Part shown: positions 1-7,033 of the stretch, in pieces | Layout of the letters: each line of letters begins with the position of its first letter | Numbering within the stretch: position 1 is the stretch's first letter | NCBI RefSeq assembly: GCF_003576455.2 | Contig: NZ_CP032869.1 | Coordinates: forward strand, 248,001 to 312,000 | Reading direction: 5' to 3' | Length of the DNA stretch: 64,000 nt | Origin: Mucilaginibacter celer | GTDB lineage: Bacteria > Bacteroidota > Bacteroidia > Sphingobacteriales > Sphingobacteriaceae | Translations under genes and position numbers: made by a program | Notes under the pieces: generated by a model | What the model saw: only the letters and a program-made list of their open reading frames with translations | Databases searched by the model: none | Told to the model about the DNA's origin: nothing

Positions 1-107
1 TTTGAATGACCTGTTTTACGGGTCTATAAAAATAAGCGATTAGTATTCATACTAACGTAAATAACATGTGATTTATTTGTTAACATTTAGCTGATTATTA
101 ACAGTTT

Positions 108-147
108 GAATTTCGGAATTCGGAGGTTAGATTTCGGATTTGGCCGG
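108..147. repeat. short TTTCGGA-rich repeat
   Basis: This AT-rich stretch carries TTTCGGAATTCGGA followed by GATTTCGGATTT. A closely related string lies at 38704-38737 and a reverse-strand version at 62280-62297. The three copies sit in unrelated gaps, so this looks like a dispersed intergenic motif and not a promoter. No function can be read from it. Confidence 0.4.
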
Positions 148-160
148 AGTGTGTTGAGAT

Positions 161-251
161 GTCTGAATCAGAGTTTACAGAATTATAGGATTTTCAGAAT
201 TTCTCTGGCATATTCTGTTAATTCTCAAATTCTGTAAATTCTGATTCAGAC
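161..251. repeat. palindromic repeat, GTCTGAATCAGA family, copy 1
   Basis: Two 24-base arms (161-184 and 228-251), both ending in the GTCTGAATCAGA core, are inverted with a single mismatch around a 43-base loop. The same arms recur at 16953-17059, and a diverged member lies at 62145-62234. It sits just downstream of the monooxygenase-like gene and could act as a transcript end. Bases 1-107 hold nothing else that I can support. Confidence 0.75.
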
Positions 252-259
252 AATTCCTT

Positions 260-649
260 CTACAGCTTCTCCTTCGCCCCCAAAACAATCGGCGTTACAT
301 CAATCAGCTCGAGCGATTTTACCATATCCTTAGTACCGGTTTTATATTTTTTAAAATGGGGCGATTGTAAATGCGCCTTATAAGCCGCGGTATCAGCATA
401 AATTTCAAAAACCGTGATGTGTGCAGGATTACCCTTTTCGGCTACGGCATGCAGGGTTAATACGCCGGGCTCAACTTTAATAGCGGTTTGGATATGCTCT
501 TTTAGCGCGGCTGTATAGCTACCCAGTTGGGCCGGATCTATTTCTAATTTCGCTATATGTACTACCCGCGCGGCTTGTTGGGCCGAAACATTCTGTTGGG
601 CAAGGATCATCACAAAAACTGTAGTTAAGGTTAGTATTAATGCTTTCAT
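260..649 (-). CDS. secreted antibiotic biosynthesis monooxygenase-like (ABM fold) protein
   Basis: This 129-residue protein starts with a basic, hydrophobic signal peptide that ends near the Ala-rich VSAQQAA segment (about residues 22-27), so it is probably exported to the periplasm. The rest is one ABM-type ferredoxin-like domain (about 29-120): an initial strand around VVHIAKLEID, a helix with the PAQLGSYTAALKEH pattern, the EPGVLTLHAV strand, and FEIYADTAAYKAHLQSPHFKKY, which is typical of quinol monooxygenase and YgiN-like proteins. Known members act on quinones or polyketides or have no known substrate, and none can be assigned here. It is monocistronic and faces the broken cupin gene across a divergent gap of about 180 bases. 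Confidence 0.8.
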   Translation of the reverse strand: MKALILTLTTVFVMILAQQNVSAQQAARVVHIAKLEIDPAQLGSYTAALKEHIQTAIKVEPGVLTLHAVAEKGNPAHITVFEIYADTAAYKAHLQSPHFKKYKTGTKDMVKSLELIDVTPIVLGAKEKL

Positions 650-792
650 CTTTGTTGAATGAATAATGGTTAACAGTACCCGTTATCAAATATCCTTATA
701 CTATCCTGTAGTATTGTTATATCAACTACTGTTTTACTTACCATTTTTACTGATAGGGGGTAAATTACCCACAGTCTTGAAAACAGGTTGAT

Positions 793-800
793 TATTTTTG
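793..800 (+). promoter_or_regulatory. -7 box for the cupin gene
   Basis: TATTTTTG matches the Bacteroidota -7 consensus TAnnTTTG exactly and ends 30 bases before the ATG at 831. No convincing -33 TTTG lies at the usual distance (a TTG at 777-779 is too close). Its survival suggests the interrupted cupin gene is still transcribed. Confidence 0.5.
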
Positions 801-830
801 GCTTTATCAAACATCTAACAAAAACAAAAA

Positions 831-1226
831 ATGGAAATTAAACGAAACGGCTCGCAACCATCGGGCAAAGGCCCCGCAGAATATTTTACAGGCACTGTAC
901 GCATCGATCCGCTCATCAGTCCGCCCGAGCCTTCGCGCGTGGCTATGGCCTTGGTAACTTTTGAGCCGGGTGCGCGTACGGCCTGACATACACATCCGTA
1001 TGGGCAAACTTTGATAGTTACCGCAGGTGCAGGTTGGGTACAGCGTGAGGGTGACGCTAAACAAAATATTTACCAGGGCGATGTGGTTTATTTTTTGCCG
1101 GATGAAAAACATTGGCATGGCGCTACCGATACCACGGCAATGAGCCATATCGCTATTCAGGAAAAATTAAACGGTTCGCCTGTGGATTGGATGGAGCAGG
1201 TGAGCGAGGAGGAGTATAGGGGATAG
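831..1226 (+). pseudogene. cupin-domain protein interrupted by one in-frame TGA
   Basis: The frame from ATG 831 to TAG 1226 codes for a complete small cupin of 131 residues except for a TGA at 984-986 (codon 52). Before the stop lies a recognisable N-terminus (KGPAEYFTG, then VRIDPL); after it, in the same frame, comes the cupin core [14 protein letters not shown], a [15 protein letters not shown] segment with further metal ligands, and a normal C-terminus. Relatives read PGARTAWHTHP at this point, so the stop replaces a conserved Trp (TGG to TGA). There is no frameshift and no other damage. Either it is a very recent null allele, a sequencing error, or readthrough occurs; the ORF from Met 1011 would lack the first metal-binding histidines. 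Confidence 0.8.
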
Positions 1227-1231
1227 ATTTT

Positions 1232-1365
1232 AATTCCCTCCCTCGGGAGGCGTGTGATGGATTGTGTAGTGGCGGGGAGGGGTTTCTACGCCATGCATAA
1301 CGGTTGTGCAGGGCGTAGAAACCCCTCCCTACACCCTCCCAAAGGAGTGAATCGCACAATCCCCA
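1232..1365. repeat. large palindromic repeat, GGAGGGGTTTCTACGCC family, copy a
   Basis: An 18-base perfect inner inverted repeat (1275-1292 with 1312-1329) is enclosed by further complementary blocks such as GGATTGTG (1259-1266) with CACAATCC (1355-1362) and CCCTCC/GGGAGG ends. Related copies lie at about 2836-2957, 6055-6185 and 9091-9200. It lies between two convergent genes, so its hairpin may help end transcription from either side. Confidence 0.85.
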
Positions 1366-1381
1366 TGCTTTTTATATCAAA

Positions 1382-2116
1382 TCAGGCTATCGCCGCCTTT
1401 ATCCTGTTCTCCGCTTCAAGTACCAGCTCAGCTACCGGAGTTTTGCCGGGCTCAATAGGTTCAAGCACTGTCCAGGTCACTGCGGTAAACGTGTTAAGCG
1501 GATAGTATCCGTATTTCATCACTTTCCAGGCATTGTTTATAGCAATTGGAACCAATAATGCATCAGGGCATTTTTTAAGAATAGCGGCAACACCCGCCGA
1601 GTGAAATGTTTTAACCGAACCATCTTTTGAGCGGGTACCCTCAGGAAATATAACTGCCGACCAGTTATTGGCTTTCATCCGCTCGCCCAGTTTCATCAAT
1701 TCAGTCATCGACTGGCGGGCGTCCTCCCTGTTAATATTTGCGCCACCACCGTGTTTAAGATTATAGCTGATGGATGGAATGTTTTTGGTAAGCTCAATTT
1801 TAGAGATAAACTTGGCGTGATATTTACGGAGGTAATAGATAAGCGGCGGGATATCAAGCAAACTCTGATGATTAGCTAAAAATATCATTGGGCGATCAAG
1901 AGGCAAATTTTGCTCATTGATAAACGTTACCGTATCGCCCAATATATAAAAGGTTCTTAACAAAAACAGGTTTAACACGTCAACAACCTTTTTATGTGCG
2001 GCGTAGCCAAAAAAGCGAAAAGCGATCCACTGCAAAGGATGGAATATAACTAAACACAGGGAAAATGCAATGGCGGTTAGCGGCGTTAAAAAATATCCTA
2101 ATAACTTTTTCATCAA
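1382..2116 (-). CDS. plsC: 1-acyl-sn-glycerol-3-phosphate acyltransferase (PlsC family)
   Basis: This 244-residue membrane-associated acyltransferase would convert lysophosphatidic acid to phosphatidic acid in phospholipid synthesis at the inner membrane. A hydrophobic N-terminal anchor (about residues 8-36) precedes the family motifs: the catalytic block NHQSLLD with His83 and Asp88, and the substrate-binding FPEGTRS at 157-163. Length is normal for the family. It lies 36 bases downstream of the NUDIX gene on the same strand and is probably co-transcribed with it. Bacteroidota often carry several PlsC paralogues, some acting on ornithine or glycine lipids, so the exact acceptor is uncertain. 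Confidence 0.85.
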   Translation of the reverse strand: MMKKLLGYFLTPLTAIAFSLCLVIFHPLQWIAFRFFGYAAHKKVVDVLNLFLLRTFYILGDTVTFINEQNLPLDRPMIFLANHQSLLDIPPLIYYLRKYHAKFISKIELTKNIPSISYNLKHGGGANINREDARQSMTELMKLGERMKANNWSAVIFPEGTRSKDGSVKTFHSAGVAAILKKCPDALLVPIAINNAWKVMKYGYYPLNTFTAVTWTVLEPIEPGKTPVAELVLEAENRIKAAIA

Positions 2117-2152
2117 TGATCAAAGTTATATTTTTTTTACTAATGGGATAGT

Positions 2153-2713
2153 TTACAAACGGTTTTCTGTTAATAACAACTGTACTTTCAAAACCGTGGC
2201 TACCGTCATGGCATCGGTTATTTCGCCATCACACACCATGCGGTACATTTCGGTGAATGGGATTTTTTTTACGATGAGTTGCTCGGTTTCTTCAGGTTCG
2301 GCCTCAAACTGTTCAAGGCCGCGGGCTACGTATAAAATGCTCAGCTCGTCGCTTACCGAGTTGCTGAGGTGCAGGCGCTGAATCTCTGTCCATTGCGAGG
2401 CTTTTAAGCCGGTTTCTTCCAGTAGCTCGCGTTTGGCCGAGGCCAGCGGATCCGTACCTTCCGGGCCGCCGCCTTCGGGCATTTCCCAGCTGTATTGGTT
2501 AAGCGTAAACCTGAACTGGCCTACCAGGTAGGTGTTCAGCTCATCATCCAAAGGCAAAACCCCAATGGCCAGGTTTTTATAGTGAACCTTGCCGTAAATA
2601 CCGGGATTGCCCGATGGGTTGATCACCTGGTACTCGGTAACATTGATCCAGGGGTTATCGTAAATATTTTTTTCGGACGTTATTTTCCAGGGATTGTTTT
2701 CGGGGTGATGCAT
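2153..2713 (-). CDS. NUDIX hydrolase, ADP-ribose pyrophosphatase-like
   Basis: This 186-residue protein carries a central NUDIX box at 81-103: Gly81, then RELLEETGL (95-103), which supplies the metal-binding glutamates. The surrounding sequence (EMPEGGGPEG) resembles the NudF/ADP-ribose pyrophosphatase branch, which hydrolyses ADP-sugars to a sugar phosphate and AMP. The Glu normally found seven residues before the RE pair is Thr87 here; the REUxEE core is intact. It is the first gene of a pair with plsC. A near-consensus -7 box (TATTTTTA) lies just upstream of the ATG. The substrate cannot be told from sequence. Confidence 0.85.
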   Translation of the reverse strand: MHHPENNPWKITSEKNIYDNPWINVTEYQVINPSGNPGIYGKVHYKNLAIGVLPLDDELNTYLVGQFRFTLNQYSWEMPEGGGPEGTDPLASAKRELLEETGLKASQWTEIQRLHLSNSVSDELSILYVARGLEQFEAEPEETEQLIVKKIPFTEMYRMVCDGEITDAMTVATVLKVQLLLTENRL

Positions 2714-2835
2714 GGTTTAAAAATAGTGCATCGGGTGGGGATTGGGAGAATTAATTTGAATTTTTGGCGGGTGGGGCGGTTGTGGAGGTACGACCTTGGG
2801 GAGGGGAGACGAGTGAAAAAGCATAGGGCTGCGCG

Positions 2836-2957
2836 ATTCCCTCCCATCGGGAGGGTGTAGGGAGGGGTTTCTTCGCTATACATAATAATTGGACAGGGTG
2901 TAGAAACCCCTCCCTGCCACCGCACTTTCCTGCGCGCCCCTCCCGAGTGAGGGAATT
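2836..2957. repeat. large palindromic repeat, GGAGGGGTTTCTACGCC family, copy b
   Basis: This diverged member has ATTCCCTCCC at one end and GAGGGAATT at the other, with an inner GGAGGGGTTTCT / TGTAGAAACCCCTCC pairing. It fills most of the gap between the kinase 3' end (3002) and the start of the NUDIX gene (2713). Bases 2714-2835 show nothing beyond the probable NUDIX promoter. Confidence 0.75.
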
Positions 2958-3001
2958 TAAAAAATACCCCTGCGGTCGTGGAGACACGACCGCCAACCGG
3001 T

Positions 3002-4723
3002 CTATGCCGCCGCAATAGCCCGCTTCAACGTAAAACAAAACGTACTGCCCGAACCAATCTCGCTATCCACGCTAATTTTGCCGGCCTGCGCTTCAATAAA
3101 ATCTTTAGCTATAGCCAATCCCAAACCGGTACCGGCCTGCTCTGAAGATGCGTTTGGTACTTTAAAGTAACGTTCAAATAGCCTTGGCAGGTATTGCTCT
3201 TCAATCCCCTTACCATGATCTGTTACCGAAAATTCGATCTCATCATTTTTATGCTTCTTGACCGTTAACTCCACAACAGATTTTTCGTGACTGTATTTGA
3301 TGGCGTTCGATAGCAGGTTAATCAACACCCAGGTAGTTTTATCCAGGTCGGCATGCACCTTGGGCAGGCTCTCATCGCATTTAACCTTGATCTCTACATG
3401 CTTTTGATCGGCAATAAACTTAATGGCTTTCACCGCATAATCCACAATGTTTTGCGGGTGGGTGCTGCCGAAGTTCAACTGCAGTTTGCCGGTTTCTACC
3501 TGGGCCATATCCAGTAACTCGCCGGTAATAAGCAATAACCTGCGGGTATCATCATCAATATTGCTGATCAGCTGACGTTGCTCGGCGTTTACATCCCCAA
3601 TACGCTCATCCTCCAGTAACTTTAAACTCATTTTAATAGATGAGATAGGCGTTTTTAACTCGTGTGAGATGGTGGCAATGAAATTGGTTTTCGCCTCATC
3701 CAGTTGCTGGTATTCGGTAACGTTTTTCAGGATGATTACTTTTCCTATTACCTTGTCTTTATTGTTTACAGATAGCGACTCGCGCGAGTAGAAACCCTCA
3801 TGGTTATCTGCAAAAATACGCAGCTTGGCCTGATCGTTCACCAGTAGTTTACGCATCAGGTCGTTCTCTAAAGCGATGTCGGGTGCGTATTCACCTGTTA
3901 GTTGTTCGGCTTTCATGCCTATCAGGTTACAGGCAACCTGGTTTGCGAATATGATCACCTGTTTTTCATCCAAACCGATGATGGCATCCTGCATGGAGTT
4001 GATGATGGTTTCAATCCTTTTCTTCTCGAAAAGGATACTGGCAAGGTTGCTGTTCTCAAACTCATCCAGCTTGCGGGTCATGTTATTGAAAGCCTGCCCC
4101 AGTTCGCCAAACTCATCGTCCGATTCAAAATGAATCTGTTGATGATAATCCCTGTTAGATACATCCCTGATACGGGCCGTAAGCTCTTTGATGGGGTTGG
4201 CGATGTATCCGGGAAAGTTAACGGCAAAGCTAAACGCTACTAAAAACAACAAGGCACCAAAAAAAGCCACCAGCCAGGTACCCCGTTTGGAGGTGGCGTT
4301 GGCTACATCATTTTTATGGGATATGGCGTCCATATTTAGTTTCATGATACCGTAAACATGTTGGTGCAGCCTAAAACGAAGGCTTTTTTCGGCAACGGGA
4401 TTATTACCGGCCAGTTTGAGCTGTTCAAATACAGATCGTACCGAATCTGTACGTTGCTGCTCGCCAACCTCGGTTACATTATGTTCCTGTAGTATCAGAT
4501 TGTCATTGATAGTTTTCTGCTGTTTGGCGGGTAAACCATCAGCCTGCGAATCAATAGCTGTAAGTATATTTTGCATATACATTACGCTTTTATAGTTGTC
4601 CTTCAATATGGCCCCGGCATCAGCCGAGAGCCTGTTTAGGAAATATATCGACATTCCGCAGCAAATTAATGCCAGTGTGAACAGGAAGCCGATACCTGTG
4701 CGGAGTTTATTTTTAATGGTCAT
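3002..4723 (-). CDS. sensor histidine kinase (HAMP-PAS-HisKA-HATPase), partner of split KdpD
   Basis: This is a 573-residue membrane kinase. Two membrane spans (about 10-30 and 148-170) frame a periplasmic sensor region; then come HAMP (about 171-222), PAS (about 235-340), HisKA with the phosphorylated His354 in SHELKTP, and HATPase_c with Asn473 in the N box, DHGKGI (502-507) and GTGLGL (531-536). It begins 2 bases after the stop of the KdpD half gene, so the two are surely co-transcribed. The kinase half of classical KdpD is thus a separate polypeptide with its own periplasmic domain. The expected output is phosphorylation of a KdpE-type regulator, but none is encoded in the window. Confidence 0.9.
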   Translation of the reverse strand: MTIKNKLRTGIGFLFTLALICCGMSIYFLNRLSADAGAILKDNYKSVMYMQNILTAIDSQADGLPAKQQKTINDNLILQEHNVTEVGEQQRTDSVRSVFEQLKLAGNNPVAEKSLRFRLHQHVYGIMKLNMDAISHKNDVANATSKRGTWLVAFFGALLFLVAFSFAVNFPGYIANPIKELTARIRDVSNRDYHQQIHFESDDEFGELGQAFNNMTRKLDEFENSNLASILFEKKRIETIINSMQDAIIGLDEKQVIIFANQVACNLIGMKAEQLTGEYAPDIALENDLMRKLLVNDQAKLRIFADNHEGFYSRESLSVNNKDKVIGKVIILKNVTEYQQLDEAKTNFIATISHELKTPISSIKMSLKLLEDERIGDVNAEQRQLISNIDDDTRRLLLITGELLDMAQVETGKLQLNFGSTHPQNIVDYAVKAIKFIADQKHVEIKVKCDESLPKVHADLDKTTWVLINLLSNAIKYSHEKSVVELTVKKHKNDEIEFSVTDHGKGIEEQYLPRLFERYFKVPNASSEQAGTGLGLAIAKDFIEAQAGKISVDSEIGSGSTFCFTLKRAIAAA

Positions 4724-4725
4724 GG

Positions 4726-5859
4726 TTATGAAAGTATTACAAGGTCAATATCCGTTTTCGACATTTTATTTAGTAGCTGTGTAAACACGGCTGTTTTCAT
4801 GATAAGCTGGTAAAATTTAAACCTCGGCTTGCCAATGCAAATCGTGGTAATATCATATTTTTCGGCCGTTTCCCAAATGGTGCGGGCCACATGGTCGCTT
4901 TTTATTTTAAGTACCTCGCCGCCCAGTTGCGTAGCCAGTTTCATATTATTGATGAGGTGTCTTTGCGCGGCTAAGTTAATTTTATCGCTGCTCTCTCCCG
5001 AGGTTTGTACATATAATAAATACCATTTGGAGCGATAGTAAGATGACAGCCTCGCCGTTTTACGGATGATGATCTTGGCCGAGGCATCATTGGTGCTGAT
5101 GCAGGCCAAAAACAGTTCGGGCCGCAGCTTAATAGTTTTTGGCACTTCAATGTCAATCTTCCTCTCCACCTGGTGGGCCACCTCGCGCAGGGCCAGTTCC
5201 CGCAGCTGTAAGATCCGCTCTACCTGGAAAAAGTTGTTCAGCGCTGTTGGGATCTTTTTTTCATCGTAGATCTTGCCTTCTTTCAGGCGCTCTATCAGTT
5301 CATCCGCGGTAAGGTCGATGTTTACCACCTCGTCGGCAAGTTGCAAAACCTTATCGGGTACCCGTTCGTGAATAGTAGCGCCGGTTATCCGTTCCACTTC
5401 TTCATTCAGGCTTTCCATGTGCTGGATGTTCACGGCGCTGATCACATTGATACCCGCGTTCAATATCTCCAGTACGTCCTGCCAGCGTTTTTCGTTACTG
5501 CTGCCTTCAATATTGGTATGCGCCAACTCATCAACAATAACTACCTCCGGTCGCAGACTGATCACCGCTTTCAGGTCCATCTCCTCCAGTTCCTTGCCTT
5601 TGTAAAACAATCTCCGGCGGGGGATTACCGGCAAGCCTTCCAGCAGGGCATGTGTTTCTTTACGGTTATGGGTTTCGATGTAACCAATTTTTACGTCGAT
5701 ACCGTTGCGCATCAGGGTTTGGGCCTCCTGCAACATGCGGTAGGTTTTGCCCACCCCGGCACTCATGCCTATGTACACTTTGAACTTACCCCGGCGCGAT
5801 TTTTTGATCAGCTCCAGGAAATGCTCAACGGACTGCTCTTTGGTGTTTTCCATAATCAT
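4726..5859 (-). CDS. kdpD: KdpD N-terminal sensor half (KdpD domain plus USP domain)
   Basis: This 377-residue cytosolic protein matches only the N-terminal part of KdpD, which is about 890 residues in Escherichia coli. It has the Walker-A-like GMSAGVGKTY at 31-40, the DELAHTN motif at 110-116, and a universal-stress-protein domain over about 245-377. The four membrane spans, GAF and kinase domains of the classical protein are absent; the histidine kinase directly downstream supplies the transmitter. In known systems this region senses cytosolic potassium or c-di-AMP and modulates kinase and phosphatase activity. Start: ATG 5859, with a second in-frame ATG two codons later that is equally possible. 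It is separated from kdpC by a repeat-filled gap of about 490 bases. Confidence 0.9.
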   Translation of the reverse strand: MIMENTKEQSVEHFLELIKKSRRGKFKVYIGMSAGVGKTYRMLQEAQTLMRNGIDVKIGYIETHNRKETHALLEGLPVIPRRRLFYKGKELEEMDLKAVISLRPEVVIVDELAHTNIEGSSNEKRWQDVLEILNAGINVISAVNIQHMESLNEEVERITGATIHERVPDKVLQLADEVVNIDLTADELIERLKEGKIYDEKKIPTALNNFFQVERILQLRELALREVAHQVERKIDIEVPKTIKLRPELFLACISTNDASAKIIIRKTARLSSYYRSKWYLLYVQTSGESSDKINLAAQRHLINNMKLATQLGGEVLKIKSDHVARTIWETAEKYDITTICIGKPRFKFYQLIMKTAVFTQLLNKMSKTDIDLVILS

Positions 5860-5925
5860 TTGAATTGTTTTTCAAATTCAACTGGTTGTATTGCTGTTAT
5901 AAATTTAAGTTTTAATAAGCTTTTT

Positions 5926-6008
5926 GTCATCCTGAGGAACGAAGGATCTTCTTCGCCCAGTATAGCCGATATGCCTGTTGCAGAAGATCCTTCGTTCCTC
6001 AGGATGAC
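5926..6008. repeat. perfect 27-bp inverted repeat (GTCATCCTGAGGAACG family)
   Basis: The left arm 5926-5952 and right arm 5982-6008 are perfect reverse complements of 27 bases around a 29-base loop. The GTCATCCTGAGGAACG motif is familiar to me as a dispersed intergenic palindrome in Sphingobacteriaceae. It lies in the kdpC-kdpD gap and would form a very strong hairpin in the kdp mRNA. Confidence 0.85.
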
Positions 6009-6017
6009 TCGCCTTTG

Positions 6018-6261
6018 TTGGTGTTGTCACCATAGGTGTTCGGAAGATTTTTTCATTCCCTCCCTTGGGAGGGGTGTTATGGATTGCGCAATGGCAGGGA
6101 GGGGTTTTTACGCCTTGCCCGACGAATATGCAGGGTGTAGAAACCCCTCCCTACACCCTCCCAAGGGAGGGAATCGCACAATCCCCCGCTTCTTTATTTC
6201 TTCCGAATAGCTTTGGTGTTGTCACCAACAACTTTTTACCCTTATCTTTTCATGAACACCT
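6018..6261. repeat. nested repeats flanking palindrome copy c
   Basis: The 15-base string TTGGTGTTGTCACCA occurs as a direct repeat at 6018-6032 and 6213-6227, and just inside and outside lie TAGGTGTTC (6033-6041) and its reverse complement GAACACCTA (6253-6261). Together they bracket the large palindrome at 6055-6185, as if that element had been inserted into, or duplicated with, an older repeat. Confidence 0.6.
6055..6185. repeat. large palindromic repeat, GGAGGGGTTTCTACGCC family, copy c
   Basis: This is the closest match to copy a. It shares the blocks TTCCCTCCC, ATGGATTGYGYA, GGGAGGGGTTT, TGTAGAAACCCCTCCC, TACACCCTCCCAA and ATCGCACAATCCCC in the same order. It lies between kdpC and kdpD inside the presumed kdp transcript. 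The rest of this gap of about 490 bases holds only other repeats and no gene. Confidence 0.85.
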
Positions 6262-6353
6262 AAGCCGTATGCATGGTGTAGAGGGGTAAGTTGGAAACTT
6301 ACACTATAGTTTACCACGGGTTACGCTGCGCTAAACCCGCGGCAGATTGTTTT

Positions 6354-6920
6354 TTATTTTTTAAGGCCATCCAATGCAACATTCAGCTTCAAAACGTTCA
6401 CTTTAGCCGGGCCAAACATGCCCAACAAAGGCTGCTCAGTATGTTCATCAACCAGTTTATTCAAAGCATCGGCAGATAAACCGCGGGCTTTAGCCACACG
6501 GGCAACCTGTACTTTGGCACCGGCGGGTGAAAGGTCCGGATCCAAACCACTTCCCGATGCGGTTACCAGTTCGGCAGGGATCTGTGAGCGGGTTACACCG
6601 GGGTTGTGTTTCATAAAATCATCAATACGACCTTCAACCTGTTTCAAATAATCGGGGTTTGAAGGACCTTTGTTAGAGCCTCCCGAACCGGCAGCATTAT
6701 AATCAACAGCCGACGGGCGGCCCCAGAAATATTCGTCTTTAGTAAATTTCTGACCGATGTTGGCGTAACCAACTACACGGCCTTTGTAAGTGATGGTTTC
6801 GCCATCGCCCTTGCCGGGGGTAAATTTACCGATACCTGCAATAGCTAAGGGATATATGCCTGCGGTTAATACAATGAGTATTAAAGTAAGCTTGATGGAT
6901 GGCAACAAATACGTTTTCAT
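6354..6920 (-). CDS. kdpC: potassium-transporting ATPase subunit C
   Basis: This 188-residue KdpC has a normal length (190 in Escherichia coli). One N-terminal membrane span (about residues 8-30) anchors a periplasmic domain containing the conserved segments YFWGRPSA, GSGLDPDLSPAGA and a late VDEHTE motif. KdpC is the small subunit that binds KdpA/KdpB and promotes ATP-driven potassium uptake. It follows kdpB by 113 bases that contain a strong nested inverted repeat. The gene order is the usual kdpFABC. Confidence 0.97.
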   Translation of the reverse strand: MKTYLLPSIKLTLILIVLTAGIYPLAIAGIGKFTPGKGDGETITYKGRVVGYANIGQKFTKDEYFWGRPSAVDYNAAGSGGSNKGPSNPDYLKQVEGRIDDFMKHNPGVTRSQIPAELVTASGSGLDPDLSPAGAKVQVARVAKARGLSADALNKLVDEHTEQPLLGMFGPAKVNVLKLNVALDGLKK

Positions 6921-6948
6921 TTTATTTAATTTTTAAAGATGAGTTTTA

Positions 6949-7017
6949 GGAACGTGGGGTTTGCGACGGATGGGGATTAAAGCTTATCTGTCGCCTTAAA
7001 TCCATACCCCACGTCCC
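6949..7017. repeat. nested inverted repeat between kdpB and kdpC
   Basis: Outer arms ACGTGGGGT (6952-6960) and ACCCCACGT (7006-7014) are perfect complements. Inside, GCGACGGAT (6963-6971) pairs with ATCTGTCGC (6986-6994) with one mismatch. Read on the minus strand the hairpin sits right after the kdpB stop, with no following T tract, so it is more likely a repeat or mRNA-processing structure than a terminator. Confidence 0.7.
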
Positions 7018-7033
7018 CGGCTCTCATTTAATT

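Noticed and set aside
2680..3038. Two overlapping minus-strand frames of about 100 residues upstream of the NUDIX gene
   Set aside because: They are translations of the palindromic repeat at 2836-2957 with no family likeness.
5341..6210. Long plus-strand frame of 289 residues opposite kdpD
   Set aside because: It lies antisense to the clear kdpD frame and runs into palindromic repeats; its composition is not protein-like.
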